From NCBI GenBank assembly GCA_016946835.1, contig JACVTC010000003.1, positions 3,481,001 to 3,545,000 on the forward strand: a stretch of 64,000 bases of DNA, given 5' to 3'. How positions within the stretch are numbered: position 1 is the first letter of the stretch; the number at the start of each line of letters is the position of its first letter. A program made the position numbers and the translations under genes. This DNA comes from Neocallimastix lanati (nom. inval.) (taxonomy: Eukaryota > Neocallimastigomycota > Neocallimastigomycetes > Neocallimastigales > Neocallimastigaceae). Below the pieces are notes generated by a model. That model worked only from the letters and a program-made list of their open reading frames with translations, was not told the DNA's origin and did no database searches. Positions 1-12,432 of this stretch are shown in pieces.

Positions 1-153
1 TATGTCTGCTTGAGTATCATTAAAATATTCTCATAAAAACTTTTTATTGCTATGAAATATACAAATAAACCTTTTTTTTTTATATATGTATATGTAACTA
101 ATTACACTTTAAATTATAATTTCTTATTATGGTGTTATATATATGCAAATGAT

Positions 154-188
<35 letters not shown>

Positions 189-290
189 AATAATGTATTT
201 ATTAAAAGTAATTTTAGTGGAGAATTTATGAAATGAATAAACTATTGATAATGGCCTTTATCATATGGTATTAAATTTTTATTTATTATA

Positions 291-322
<32 letters not shown>

Positions 323-1400
323 AAAAAAATAAAAATAAAATATAGGGTTAATAATAATAAATATTATATCTTATTTATGCTATTGAATAGTAAAATCAAA
401 TATTATTTATATATATATTAATATATTTTATAATAAGTGTTATTAAAAAAAAAAAAACTTTAAATAAAAGTTTTTTTTTTTAATGAAATATGAAATATAT
501 TAAAATAAAATTTTTGGCTGATGGTATTTGTCATGTGGTGTGATATAAAAATTTTAATTCTATAGTTAATTATGCTGATATAGAAAAAAAAGAAATTATT
601 ATATAATAAATAATAAATAATATATATTTGTATAAAAATTATTATTTTTTTTTTACCTAGGCAATAATATACTTTTTAGTTTCCTTATTTGTGACACGTG
701 CCTATTCAATTATTTAATTTTAGTACAAAAAAAAATAATAAATAATAAATAATAAATAATAAATAATAAATAATAAATAATAAATAATAATTATAGATAA
801 TAAATAATAATAATTTGATATAATTAAATGAAGACTACATTCAAAACATTGAAAAAATTTTTTTATTGAATATTTATTTTTTTATTATCATTTTTATTGT
901 AATAATAATGATAATAATTAATAAATTTTATAAAAAAATTAAAAAAAAATTAATAATAATGAAAATTTTTATTTATTACAATAATTTTTCTTTTTTTCCT
1001 TCTATTATTAAATTATATTTATTAATATAAAGATTAAGAATAGTAATAGTTTAGTAATTTATTTTAATATGTGAAAGTTGGTTGAGTTTAAATCTACATT
1101 AATCATTTTACTATTTGAATTTGAATCCTATACATTTTAAATTTTTAATTTTAATTCTTTTTTCTTTTTAATTTTTAAAATTTAAATAATAAATATTAGG
1201 TATTATTTAATTTATTTTTATTTTATTTCATTTTTTTTTTTATTTTGTAATTTTAATTATTATAATATTAAAATTTAAAATTATCTTGATGTTACACGAA
1301 AATGATGAAAAAAATTATTTTATTAGATTTATTAAATTTTAAAAATATTTTTATTATATTTTTATTATATATAAAATATTAAATATATCTATATGTATAA

Positions 1401-1437
<37 letters not shown>

Positions 1438-2819
1438 AAAAGAATCTTTTAAAAAATATATATTAATTCTCTTTATAAATTTGAATAACAAGATTAATAT
1501 GTAATTTATTATTATCATTATTTTTTTTTTTAAATAGCTAAAATATATATCTTTATATAAATATACTTTAATATTATATATATATTATAATTGAGAAAAT
1601 AATATTTTTTTTAAACAATTTTTATTTTAATATTATAAAAAAAATTATTTGAATTATTTATATATATTATAATTAATATAAAAAAGTTTTAAATATTATT
1701 TTTATACACAATTAGCCTATAAGATTATTTAAGTTCAAAAAAAAAAAAACTACATAAAAATTATTTATTTATTTATAAGAATATAATATGATAAATATCC
1801 ATAAAAAATAATTTTTTTTTTATTTTGGAACAAATGAATTAAAATTTATGTGAAACAACTTTATATTTACTATATGCTAGTACTTTTTTTTTTTTTTTTT
1901 TAAATTTTAGTTTAAAACTGTTTTAAATTATTTTTTTTTCTTCTTTTTTAACCTTTTATTTTATTTTATTTTATTTCTTTCCACTTGTTTTTTTTTTTTA
2001 AACTTTATTCATAATACTTAAAAGGAAAGTAAAAAAAAAAATAAAAGTTTCTATTGAAAAAGAAAAATATTATAATATATAATAATAATTAATAATAATA
2101 TAAATATACATATATATATTTATATTTAATTTGATAAATGAAAATAGTTTATTGTATTTACAAATAGATTTAGTGTTTTTTTTTTTTTTTAATAAGAAAT
2201 TAAATAAAATAAAATTAAATAAAAATAAAAATATGTCTATCTATATAATTATTTTTTTTTTTGAAAAAAAAAAAAAAAACAAAAAAAATGGTATAAAATA
2301 TTTTATATATATATATAAAATATAAAAAATTAAAGTGAAAAAAAAAAAAAAAAGAATTCAATAATTCTAATGCTATATATATAAATATCAAAAAAAGATA
2401 AAATTGAATAAATGAAATAAAAAAAAAAATAATAATGAAATACTATCTAAAAAAAAAAATAAATTTCCATACTAATTATATTTTAATTAGTTTGAATTCT
2501 TTTTTTTTTTTTTTTTTTTTTAAATTTCATTTCTATACTATATATATATTTATTATTATTGTAATGATTAAATTAAGATTATATTTGAAATCAAGTCCTG
2601 GTTTATATAATATATAATTGTATAAAAGCGATAAAATAAAATAAAATTTAATAAAAAAAAAAAAAAAAAAATAAAAAAGAAAGTGAATTACCATTAATTA
2701 TATCATTTATTCTTTCTTTCTTTCTTTTTTTTTTTTTTTTTTTTTTTTTTTTATTAAATTTTTTTTATTTCAACTATTATGTTATATTTTTGCCTTCCAT
2801 TTTTTAAAATTGTTTTAAT
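1..2819. other. AT-rich intergenic DNA, no gene seen
   Basis: Almost pure A/T with many T and A runs and short (TA)n tracts. A heptanucleotide tract (unit TAAATAA) lies at about 730-790. Small open frames at 2131-2325 and 2435-2617 are Lys/Asn/Phe/Ile low-complexity translations of A and T runs. I see no conserved protein pattern or splice-site arrangement. A slightly less AT-rich patch at about 658-710 has no recognisable content. Confidence 0.6.
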
Positions 2820-3518
2820 TTACTTGAGTTCACAAACTAAACGTTTTTCTAAAATATACTTTCCTTCCTTGTATTTTTGGGAATTTTCGTAAGTTTTAAT
2901 CTAAATTTAAAAAAAATAATTTTAAATTATGATAATTATGTTTAAAATTAATATATATATATAAATACTTATATTTAATTTAAATTTAATCAATATTTTT
3001 ATTTTTAAAAAAAATTATATATATAATTAATTTCTTTGATCATTAAACTCTATAATCTAAATTTTAAATCTACTCTAATTCTTATACACTATAATTATAT
3101 TTTATAATTAATTATTATATTAACTATTATATATATACACCTATATTAATAATATGTTATTAATTTCTATATATTGATCTAAAAAAGAAATATCTTTTTT
3201 TTTTTTTTTTTTTTTTTTTTGTTATTTTAAGAATAATTTAAATATACTTACGTATTTCCATCCAACATTTAATTTACAGTTAGAACAATAGATATCAGCA
3301 ACTTTATGAATACCAGTAGTCATATTTCTATTTTCACTTTCACCTTGAAAAATATTAACTACTCTGTTGAAAAGCCATGCTTTACCAGTGTAACCTTGAA
3401 AACTTTTTGAAATAATTTCACCAGCTTGAGATAAATGAGTTTTACATTTAGCACAACAGTAGACACCATCATTATCATTATCATCCATATCCAAATATAA
3501 TAAGAATAATTTACCCAT
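2820..3518 (-). CDS. Yippee-family zinc-binding protein (YPEL5-like)
   Basis: Two exons on the minus strand: exon 1 3518-3252 (89 codons) and exon 2 2900-2820 (26 codons plus TAA), joined over a 351-nt intron with a GTAAGT donor and TTTAG acceptor; 115 aa in all. The product starts MGKLFL, has a first zinc knuckle CAKC, a central block GYTGKAWLFNRVVNI, a second knuckle CSNC, and GWKY at the exon end. Exon 2 supplies the conserved tail with SQKYKEGKYILE. Order, spacing and total length match the Yippee family (about 115-120 aa), closest in pattern to YPEL5. Family members bind zinc through two Cys pairs, and YPEL5 is linked to the GID/CTLH ubiquitin ligase complex; that role is known of the family and is not shown here. 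If the intron is not removed, exon 1 runs on for only nine residues to a stop. Exon bases are clearly richer in G/C than the flanks. Confidence 0.93.
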
Positions 3519-5420
3519 TTTTTTTTCTTTTCAAGTTAATTATAAAACTTTTTTTTTTTTTGAAAATGTATTTTATATTATATAATTTTTTATATATTTA
3601 TTATAAGAAAAATAAAAGATTTTTTTTTCTTATTTTAGGTTTAGAACTGACGATTTTTTTTTTTTTTGTTGTTGTGTAAAGTTTAGCTATTTTAAAAGGC
3701 TTGTTTTTAAATTTATATTTGTGTAAAAAAATTTTTAGATTTTAATATTATTAGACGTGAGATAATTAAATTTAATAATAGATATTGAATAGTTTTTTTG
3801 ATATTTTTATTAATAAAATTAAATAATTATGAGATATACAAAATATAATATAGATTAAAAATATCTATTTTATATAATATTATATATAATAAAATAAATT
3901 AAAAAAATATTATTAGTCTATTTGAAAATGATATTAATTAAATATATATTTAAATATTTATATTAAAATTTTATTATAATTTTATTATTATTAATATATA
4001 AATTTAATGCTATTTCAAAGTATAATACAATTTTTTTTTAAAAGACAAAAAATCTAATATTAAAATATTATTTTAATATTCATATTAATATAAAACTAAA
4101 CATGTTATATTCTATTTAAATACAGTTTATGATTTATTTTTTCAACAAAATCATTTATAATATAAAAATTAAGAAATTTTCCTATAATCTATAACTCTCT
4201 CTATATATATGGTGTATCATTTTTATTAATGTATTTCTAAATTTTTATATATTCTTCATTCTTTATATATATATATGTATTGAATTATAATATTTTGGTA
4301 CCATTTTTTTTAATATTCGATTTTTTATTTAAGTGGAGTACTTATTATAATTAAAATTTTATAAATGTTATTATTTTATTTTTTTTAATAATACTAATAT
4401 GTATTCCTTTATTTTATAAAACTTTTTACTTTTATCTATATAATATTAATATTTTCATTTATACTAAAGATTTATATTTATATAATTTTTAGTTTTTATC
4501 ATATTTCTTAATATATATTTTATAAATATTTCAATTTTATTAATTTTATTAATATTATTAACAATATAAACTTCAGTACTATTATTAATACTAATGACTA
4601 ATTTATTATAACTAATACTGTTAGTACATTTATAAGTTTTTCTTTATAACATTATAATATTAATATAAGATTTATTATTATCATAGTATTAACACTAAAT
4701 ATATTATGACTATAATTAATATTTAATAATATTTTTAAAAAGATATTTTTTTAACGATATAATAATGCCATTTAAAAAAACCCTTAATTATAAAAATCCT
4801 ATTTATCAATATATTTTTAATATTTTACTGGTAAATAATACTATATTACTTCAAATAATACTTTGTTATTATTATTACATATTACATATTATAATAATAT
4901 TATTTTTATATTGGTATTACTACAATACTTTTTATTTTATATATAATATTTTTAACTATTACTTTATATTATTTATATGCATTTATACAAATATTTATTA
5001 AAAAAACTGTTAACATTAAATTTTAAATTTAAAGGTAGCTTATTTAAGAAAACGTTTATACTTTAAACATAATATTTATATAATAAAGAATATGAATATT
5101 ATACCTTTTGAAAAATAACTTTATGGATTAGTTTTATAGTATGTATTTATGTATATATACAAAAATAATTCTAAGAAATTATTTGCTTTAATAAAATTGT
5201 AAAAATAAAAAGTAATATATAAAATCTTTTTTAATTATATATAAAAAAATAAAGCTTTGTTGATTCTACTTTTAAATTTATTTTTTTTTTTTTAGTATTT
5301 ATTTATTTTAATATTTTCCCTCTTCTTTTATTCTTATTATGTCATAATATTATCTCTGTATAGTATATATAAATTATTCTATAATGCAATCTTTCTAAAT
5401 ATATTAAAATAATTTCATAT

Positions 5421-5457
<37 letters not shown>

Positions 5458-5814
5458 AAAAAAAAAAGGAATTGTTTTTTTCCTTTTATAGTTATTCAGA
5501 TTAATAATTATTATCTTTATTCTTTTTTTAAATAAAGATATTATAGTTATTAAATATTATTTAATTCTATTTATTTATATATAAAAATAATGCTCTTTTT
5601 CATTATTAATTATTTATTATTTATTAAAATTTATAATAGGAAAATGAAATTGTATTGAATTATAATAAATTATATATTATTATACATATAGATATATAGG
5701 ATTAATTATAATCAAATACAAATAAAAATAACTAATAACTAGAAAATAATCAGTAATCAATAATTTATAATCAATAATCAATAATCAATAATCAATAATT
5801 AATAATTAATAGTA
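3519..5814. other. AT-rich intergenic DNA, no gene seen
   Basis: Upstream region of the Yippee gene, followed by A/T-only DNA. A T run precedes the Yippee start at about 3550. The open frame at 4765-5001 reads as Tyr/Ile/Phe-rich low complexity and has no domain pattern, so I do not call it. A T run of roughly 50 nt lies at about 5406-5456. Short variants of TCAATAA-type repeats lead into the heptanucleotide array from about 5755. Confidence 0.55.
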
Positions 5815-6202
5815 AATAATAAATAATAAATAATAAATAATAAATAATAAATAATAAATAATAAATAATAAATAATAAATAATTGAATAATAATTAATAA
5901 ATAATAAATAATAAATAATAAATAATAAATAATAAATAATAAATAATAAATAATAAATAATAAATAATAAATAAATAATAAATAATAAATAATAAATAAT
6001 AAATAATAAATAATAAATAATTAAATAATAAATAATAAATAATAAATAATAAATAATAAATAATAAATAATAAATAATAAATAATAAATAATAAATAATA
6101 AATAATAAATAATAAATAATAAATAATAAATAATAAATAATAAATAATAAATAATAAATAATAAATAATAAATAATAAATAATAAATAATAAATAATAAA
6201 TA
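5815..6202. repeat. Heptanucleotide array (TAAATAA)n, about 390 bp
   Basis: Near-perfect period-7 tandem array with unit TAAATAA, broken by a few variants such as TAAATAATT and TAAATAAA that shift the phase. Because 7 is not a multiple of 3, the array is open in the minus strand and reads as a seven-residue Tyr/Leu/Phe/Ile repeat. That is a by-product of the repeat and not a gene. The same unit recurs at about 730-790, 8045-8115, 60270-60690 and 61455-63530. Confidence 0.95.
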
Positions 6203-7235
6203 GTAACTAATAAAATTTTATATTTAATTATTATATATTTTGAATCCGCTGTTTTTTCAATATTTAATAGAATTTTGTAATTGAACATAAATTACAATAT
6301 ATTGCAATATATATTATAATTGTTTTTTCTTATTGAATATGATTTATTATTGAATATCCTATTATTTATTTAATATTTTATTTATTTATTTAAATATAAT
6401 TTTATATTTATCTAATTTATATTTATTTATTTACTTAAATTATATATATTTAAATTTTAAACATTTATTTATTTTAATTATTTTAAAAAAATTGTACAAT
6501 GTATTGTAATATATAGTAATAATAAATTAATATATATATTATTTCATTAAAAATTTAAATTGACATTATAAAGGAAATGAAATTTTACATTTATACTTTT
6601 TTTTTTTTTTTAAATAACAAAAAATAAAAATAAAATAATTAAAAAAAAAAAAATTAAAGAAATAAAAGAAATAAAATAAAACATGAAAAGATAATTAACC
6701 ATATATAAAAATATATTATATTGTATATTATTTATATTAAAAATTGACTATTTATATATTAATTGAATAATAGAGCATTCAATTCCATTCCATTCTAATC
6801 CTATTCTTATGTATTGATTTTTAATTGTAATAAAAAGAAAAAGCAGGTTTTAATAGTATTTAAACAAAAATAGAAAATAAATTAAATAATATATTAATTG
6901 ATATATTCAAATGTATTTACTTATATAATATAAATATATAACATCACTTTGATAATCAATAATATTTTTAGTTTTATTTAATTTTATTATTATTATTATT
7001 ATTTTTTTAAAATGAAACTAATTTAAAGTTAAAATAATGAAAAATAGTAAAAGATTATTTAAAAATATAGGAGGGATACTTTAAGAGCTGAATGTTTTAC
7101 ATAAATAATAAATTAACAAATAAATGATAAAGAAAAAATAAAATGCTAAAAGGAATTGTTATTGTTCATTAATACATTAAATATACCAATATTTTTTCAC
7201 CATTTTTAATATTATTTTTGTTACCTTCAAATAAT
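6203..7235. other. AT-rich intergenic DNA, no gene seen
   Basis: No coding pattern, RNA gene or mobile element recognised. Contents are A/T runs, TTTA-type short repeats at 6360-6450 and an (ATT)n tract near 6985. Confidence 0.5.
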
Positions 7236-7368
7236 ATGGGAATAGAATAATATAAGATAAAATACAAAAAAAAAATATGCTAAAGATTTTACGAATTTTA
7301 TATGGGAATAGAAGAATTTAAGATAAAATACAAAAAAAAAATATGCTCAAGATTTTACAAATTTTATA
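7236..7368. repeat. 66-bp tandem duplication (two copies)
   Basis: Two direct copies begin ATGGGAATAGAA at 7236 and 7302, with period 66. They share the block AAGATAAAATAC, an A run and ATATGCT(A/C)AAGATTTTAC. The copies differ at a few positions. Confidence 0.85.
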
Positions 7369-7489
7369 TTAAGTTGAATGAATTATTATAATTAGTAACA
7401 AACTTTTAAGCTTTTTTCAACGTAAAAAGTCATTAAAAAAGATAAAGATATAATAATAAGTAAATAAATATAGTAATAAATAATTGAAT

Positions 7490-7835
7490 GAATGAATAAA
7501 TAATAAATAGATAATAAATAAATAAATAAATAAATAAATAAATATAATAATAAATTATAAAATGCATGCTTATATTTTATAAATATTAATTTGAGTCATT
7601 ATTTTTATAATAAAAATCTTTATTATTAATTTTAAAAGAATTAAATTATATATATATATATATATATTTGTTAATATTGAATATTTATAATTATATTTTT
7701 AATTATATATTTGTATATTATATTATTAACATAATATTTTTTTTTTACATTTGCAGATTTATCTAATTATAAAAGTAATTAAATAACAAATCATCGAACA
7801 TAAAAAAAAAAGAATATTTTTAATTAAATTAATAA

Positions 7836-7927
<92 letters not shown>

Positions 7928-8180
7928 AAATAATAAATAAATAAATAATAATAAATAAATAAATAAATAATAATTATTAAATAATAATAATTAATAAATA
8001 ATTGAATAATAAAAAATAATAATAAATAATAATAATTAATAATTAAATAATAAATAATAAATAATAAATAATAAATAGTTAAATAATAAATAATAAATAA
8101 TAAATAATAAATAATCATATTAATAAATAATTGAATAATAAATAATAAAAATTGATAACTAATAATAAAAAAAAATTAAT
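7490..8180. repeat. (AAAT)n and (TAAATAA)n simple-repeat region
   Basis: Tetranucleotide AAAT tracts lie at about 7520-7545 and 7831-7924, passing into TAAATAA heptamers and mixed TAA/TAAAT units up to about 8180. The minus-strand open frame at 7759-8118 is a Tyr/Leu/Phe/Ile repeat produced by these tracts. Confidence 0.9.
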
Positions 8181-9115
8181 TTAATATTTATTAATTATCA
8201 TTTATTATTTAATTTTTTAATTATTTTATTATTAAATACTTTCAGTTTAATAAAACAGTTTTAGAAATAATTAAATACTATTTAATATAATATATTAAAT
8301 TTTTTTGTTAAAAATTTAATATCAAAATTTATTATGAATTAAAATTTCCCCAAAATATTTTTTTTTTTTTAAAAATTAAAAAATTAAAATTAAAAATTAA
8401 AAATTAAAAAAAAAAGATAAAACTTTTTATAATATATTCAATGAAATAATTATAATAATAAATAATAACTAATAATTAATAATTATATTTAATAACTAAT
8501 AATTATTAATTACATTGTATTTAATAATAACTAATAATTAATAAGTACATTGTATTTAATAATAGAGATAGTAATAATTAATCACTATCACTATTTAATA
8601 GAATCTTGAATAATGATAAATGATGATGGATATAAATATTAATTTATAATTTTAGAAATAGAATTACCCATATTTATACACGATAATTGAGTTTGTAATA
8701 TTTGGTATATCCATAACCATAATGTTAAAAAAAAATCATAGAAACTATTTGAAATATTGATAGGTTATATAGATTATATAGGTTATATAATTTATATTAT
8801 ATTGTTTATATGTGTATTAATATAATTTTATATTTTTTATAATTACATTTAGTTAAATCTCTGTTTATATTTTTATATTTATATATATTTTAGAATATAA
8901 ATAATAATTTAAAAAATTTAAAAAATTTATTTTCTTCATATGAAAATGATGAATAAATTTATTTATTAATTCAAATTATTTTAAAACTGCTACGGTGTAT
9001 ATGTCAAAAATAAAAATTTTTAAAAAAAAAATTATTATAAAAAATAAAATAATTGATTGGAATATTATTAATAAAACTTTTTAAAGTATATAGAAATGAC
9101 TTAAATGAATAAATC
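8181..9115. other. AT-rich intergenic DNA, no gene seen
   Basis: A local direct repeat is visible around 8455-8570 (TAATAACTAATAATTA blocks with ACATTGTATTTAATA). No coding pattern recognised. Confidence 0.5.
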
Positions 9116-9206
9116 ATTCACATTGTATAATGATAATAAGCATAATAAGAAATTAATAAATAAATTATTCACATTGTATAATGATAATAAGCATAATAAG
9201 AATTAC
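9116..9206. repeat. 51-bp tandem duplication (two copies)
   Basis: ATTCACATTGTATAATGATA begins at 9116 and again at 9167, and continues through ATAAGCATAATAAGAA in both copies. The second copy is incomplete at its end. Confidence 0.85.
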
Positions 9207-9337
9207 AAAAGTTAATTATTATAAAGTAAAAAAGTAAAAAAAAATTAAAACTTGAAAAAAAAAATACAAATAACCTTTATTAAATTTTTATAATATGCTA
9301 CAAAAAAGGTAAAACTTAATTATAATTAAATATAATG

Positions 9338-9376
<39 letters not shown>

Positions 9377-9380
9377 TTAA

Positions 9381-9780
9381 ATTGGGATTAATTAGAAGGG
9401 AAGGCAATAAAGCCTCCAGTTTCTTTCTTTAAATGTATCAGATTCTCATTAGATTCTTAATCATAATATTTTGGCATCAAGATTAACCTCTCTCGAGGCT
9501 AATATGAAAGACATTTCCTATACGATGGACTTCTTTTCAGTGATTTCTTGAATCATCATCGAGGGAAGAACAACTACACTAATTCTCTTACAGATCAAGT
9601 GCTCTCTGCACTAATTATATAGTCTAGCAATAGGAATGTTTACCAAGGCGAGCGAACAACCAACTTCATTTATAGGGAAAAAGACACTCTGATAGGATGA
9701 AAATCGCCTCATATAAATTCAGAAGGGAGTCTCAGAGTAGTTCCAGAATATATAACTCTAAAAAGGGAAAAATTAAGGTA
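9381..9780. other. GC-richer island of unknown nature, possible ncRNA or relic
   Basis: A sharply bounded stretch of about 400 bp with much higher G+C than its surroundings. It follows a T run of about 40 nt (9338-9375) and is followed by A-rich DNA. It has no long open frame on either strand. I tested by eye for U1, U2, U4, RNase P and SRP hallmarks and could not place it. Words such as GAGGGAAGAAC (about 9560) and AAGGGAGTCTCAGAG (about 9722) stand out but prove nothing. It could be a structured RNA gene or an old transposon fragment. Confidence 0.4.
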
Positions 9781-10239
9781 AATTAATATTTAAAATTTCA
9801 GAATAAAAAAAAAATAATAAAAAATGAAAATAAAAAAAAAAAAAAAAATAAAAATGAAAAAAAAATATAATTAAAATAAAAAAATAAAATTTAAAAATAA
9901 AATTCTCATAATAATGTTTATATATTAAATATTGAATAAATAATAATTCATATCAAAATTTTATAGTAAGATTTGCGGGTTTAAATAATAGATAACGTCT
10001 ACTTAAAAATATATTAAAATTATAAATAATGCATAATATTTATAATTTATACATTAATATAGTATAACTTTATTAGTACTATTATTATTAATATTAATAT
10101 TATTATTATTAATTATTATTATTATTATTGTTAATAATAATATTTAGAATTAAATTTTTTTTCTATAGACCAATAATATTATAATATAAAAATTCACTAA
10201 AAAAAATACTAATATGTGATTATGTTGATAAATGAATAA

Positions 10240-10298
<59 letters not shown>

Positions 10299-10334
10299 AA
10301 AAAGATATGTTTCGTAATTTTTTTTTTTTTTATT
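9781..10334. other. AT-rich intergenic DNA with an (AAAT)n tract
   Basis: No gene seen. A tetranucleotide AAAT tract of about 75 bp lies at 10222-10298, followed by a T run that immediately precedes the structured segment at 10341. Confidence 0.6.
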
Positions 10335-10340
10335 TATTTC

Positions 10341-10410
10341 TGGTGTGTACAGCCCTTGGCTTCAGCCCCCCTACCTCAGGAGCAATGGAAATATTGAGGT
10401 AGAACACACA
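10341..10410 (+). ncRNA. Candidate structured RNA (nested stems)
   Basis: A compact GC-rich segment folds on paper as nested stems. The outer stem GTGTGT (10343-10348) pairs with ACACAC (10404-10409). The inner 8-bp perfect stem CTACCTCA (10371-10378) pairs with TGAGGTAG (10395-10402) across a 16-nt loop. A small AGCC/GGCT hairpin lies at about 10351-10361. The segment is followed by TTTTCTTTTT, compatible with Pol III termination. It lacks the B-box consensus, so it is not a tRNA. Class unknown; a snoRNA-like or other small RNA is possible. Strand is inferred from the downstream T run. Confidence 0.3.
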
Positions 10411-10758
10411 TTTTCTTTTTATAAAGGCAGAATTGTCCCTACTGGTATTTCATAAGTAAATATTATAAAGATAGAATATAAATTAAAGATTTTAATTTAA
10501 AATGGAATTTAAATTAATATTTTTTTACTGTGAGAATTATTAATGAATTATTAATGATAATACCCTATTACATAATAATTAATACCATAAAAAATAAATG
10601 ATAATTTATAATATACAAAGTGAATGGAAAAGATATATATATATATGTATAAAGAATTGTGATGATTTATAAAATGAATATATAATTTGGTTTATAATTT
10701 AGTTTATATATAATTTAGTATTTAAGAAAAAAGATAAAGAAAATTTAAATGAATAACT
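10411..10758. other. AT-rich intergenic DNA, no gene seen
   Basis: Short low-information stretch between the hairpin candidate and the MITE-like element. A short local repeat of ATTTAGT/ATAATTT words occurs at about 10680-10720. Confidence 0.5.
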
Positions 10759-11155
10759 TTAAAATTTTGAAAAGTCTATTATTTAGAAATCATGTTTTTA
10801 ATTGAATGTTAAATTATTAAATGACTAAATGAATTATTATATCTTTATATACTCCTTAAATCTTTTATACATTTTATTATATATTTTTTGAAAAGTCTAT
10901 AATTTAGCAATCATGTTTTTAATTGAATGTTAAATTATTAAATGACTAAATGAATTATTATATCTTTATATACTCCTTAAATCTTTTATACATTTTATTA
11001 TATATTTATTAAATTACTTATACTATTATTAAATATTATAAACCACATATAAATAATTTTTGTTTATATATATATATAATTTTTTTTTATCATAAATAAT
11101 AATAAATTAATTATTAAAACATTATTACTAAATTATAGACTTTTCAAAATTTTAA
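10759..11155. mobile_element. MITE-like element with long terminal inverted repeats
   Basis: The left end begins TTAAAATTTTGAAAAGTCTA (from 10759) and the right end is its reverse complement (ending at 11155). Homology between the ends continues inward over about 45 bp with few mismatches (TTTAG-AAT-ATGTTTT-AAT). The whole is 397 bp and non-coding. Inside it, a 121-bp tandem duplication (10765-10885 and 10886-11006) repeats the left terminal region. The outermost TA could be a Tc1/mariner-type target duplication, which would make this a non-autonomous relative; the family is inferred only. Confidence 0.6.
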
Positions 11156-12432
11156 CTATCTTCCATTTTATTTATTATTATAATATTATAATTTGTATTT
11201 ATAATTTTTTTTTTTTTTTTTAGCTAATAATTATTTCAAATGAACTTTTTTTTTTTTTTCTATAAGCTTTTTAAAAAATAAAATTATCTTTATATTTAAA
11301 ATACTTTTCAAATATTCATCTTTAAAAAATATTTAAAAAAAAAAAAAATTAAAAAATAAAAATATCTTCGTGTAACATTACATTTAATTTAAGTTTAAAA
11401 TTATTATAATTTTAATATTTTTAATTTTTTTTTTTTTTTATTTTTTTTTTTTTTAAATTTTTTTATTTTTTTAATATGTATTACATTAATATGGAAATCT
11501 TGTATATGGTTTATTGTATTTTTTAATCACAAATGACAGGTCAACGATTGTACAAATTTAATTAATGTAAACAAGAAAAAATTAATATTATTAATTTTTA
11601 AAGTTTTTATTTTTATTTTTATTTTTTTCTTTTTTAAGATCAAAAAAAAAAATTTTTTTTTTTTTCCTATTCATACCAATATTTTTGAATATCTAATTTT
11701 TCATAATTTGTTATAAAAAAAAAAAAAAATATTATTCATTTTTTTTTTGGTAATTTTATTTTTTTTCTAATCTTTAAACTTTTTAAAATAAAAAAATACT
11801 ATTTTTTTTCTATTTATTATTTCATTCTCATCAATTTTTTTAAATATATTTCATAAACAATTACATATTTCATTAACAATTCTATTATTTCACTTCTCAA
11901 TAATCTTTCAGACATAATATTAATTTAACACATCATTCATATTTACATTACATTCGATAATTTACTTAAAACACAAACAATCATAACAATAACAAAAGAT
12001 ACATATTACTTTCTTAATTTTTAATTGTTTTATAATTATTATAAAAAAGATTTTATTTTTTTTATTTTTTATGGTTATATGAACATTAAAAGCATCAATT
12101 TATTTAATAGAGCTAATATTTATTCTATATAGTTTTACGTTTCAACTTTTTTAAAGTTGCTTTTTTTTTATTATTGTTTTATAGTATATTTGATTTTTTT
12201 TTATGTGATTTTCAAAATAATATATTATTTTAATAATATATCACTTATTAAATTGTTCTTTTAAGATAAACTTTTTCTTCAATGGAGGAAAACAGTTGGT
12301 ATTGATTATTACTTAAATTTTAATTATGACTTATTTTAGCTCCATGAATAGTATTTTTTTTAATATTTTTATCTTAATCAACAGTTTGGATTTATTTTAT
12401 TTTATTTATTATCTAAAATAAATAAAATAAGC
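11156..12432. other. AT-rich intergenic DNA, no gene seen
   Basis: Long T and A runs and pyrimidine-rich stretches. A slightly more mixed patch lies at 11495-11570. No coding pattern recognised. The right part is the downstream flank of the zinc-finger gene. Confidence 0.55.

Noticed and set aside
2131-2617. Two short Lys/Asn/Phe-rich frames
   Set aside because: They span homopolymer A and T runs and show no domain features.
4765-5001. 78-codon frame that looks like a hydrophobic peptide
   Set aside because: Composition is that of random A/T DNA (Tyr, Ile, Phe, Asn); no conserved pattern and no neighbouring exons.
5806-6288. Minus-strand open frame of 160 codons, Tyr/Leu/Phe/Ile heptapeptide repeat
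   Set aside because: It is the direct translation of the (TAAATAA)n array. Seven-nucleotide units keep all frames repetitive and no non-repeat domain is present.
7759-8118. Minus-strand Ile/Tyr/Phe frame
   Set aside because: Produced by AAAT and TAAATAA tracts.
10395-10402. let-7-like seed TGAGGTAG
   Set aside because: An eight-base coincidence in a fungal-type genome; the remaining microRNA sequence does not match.
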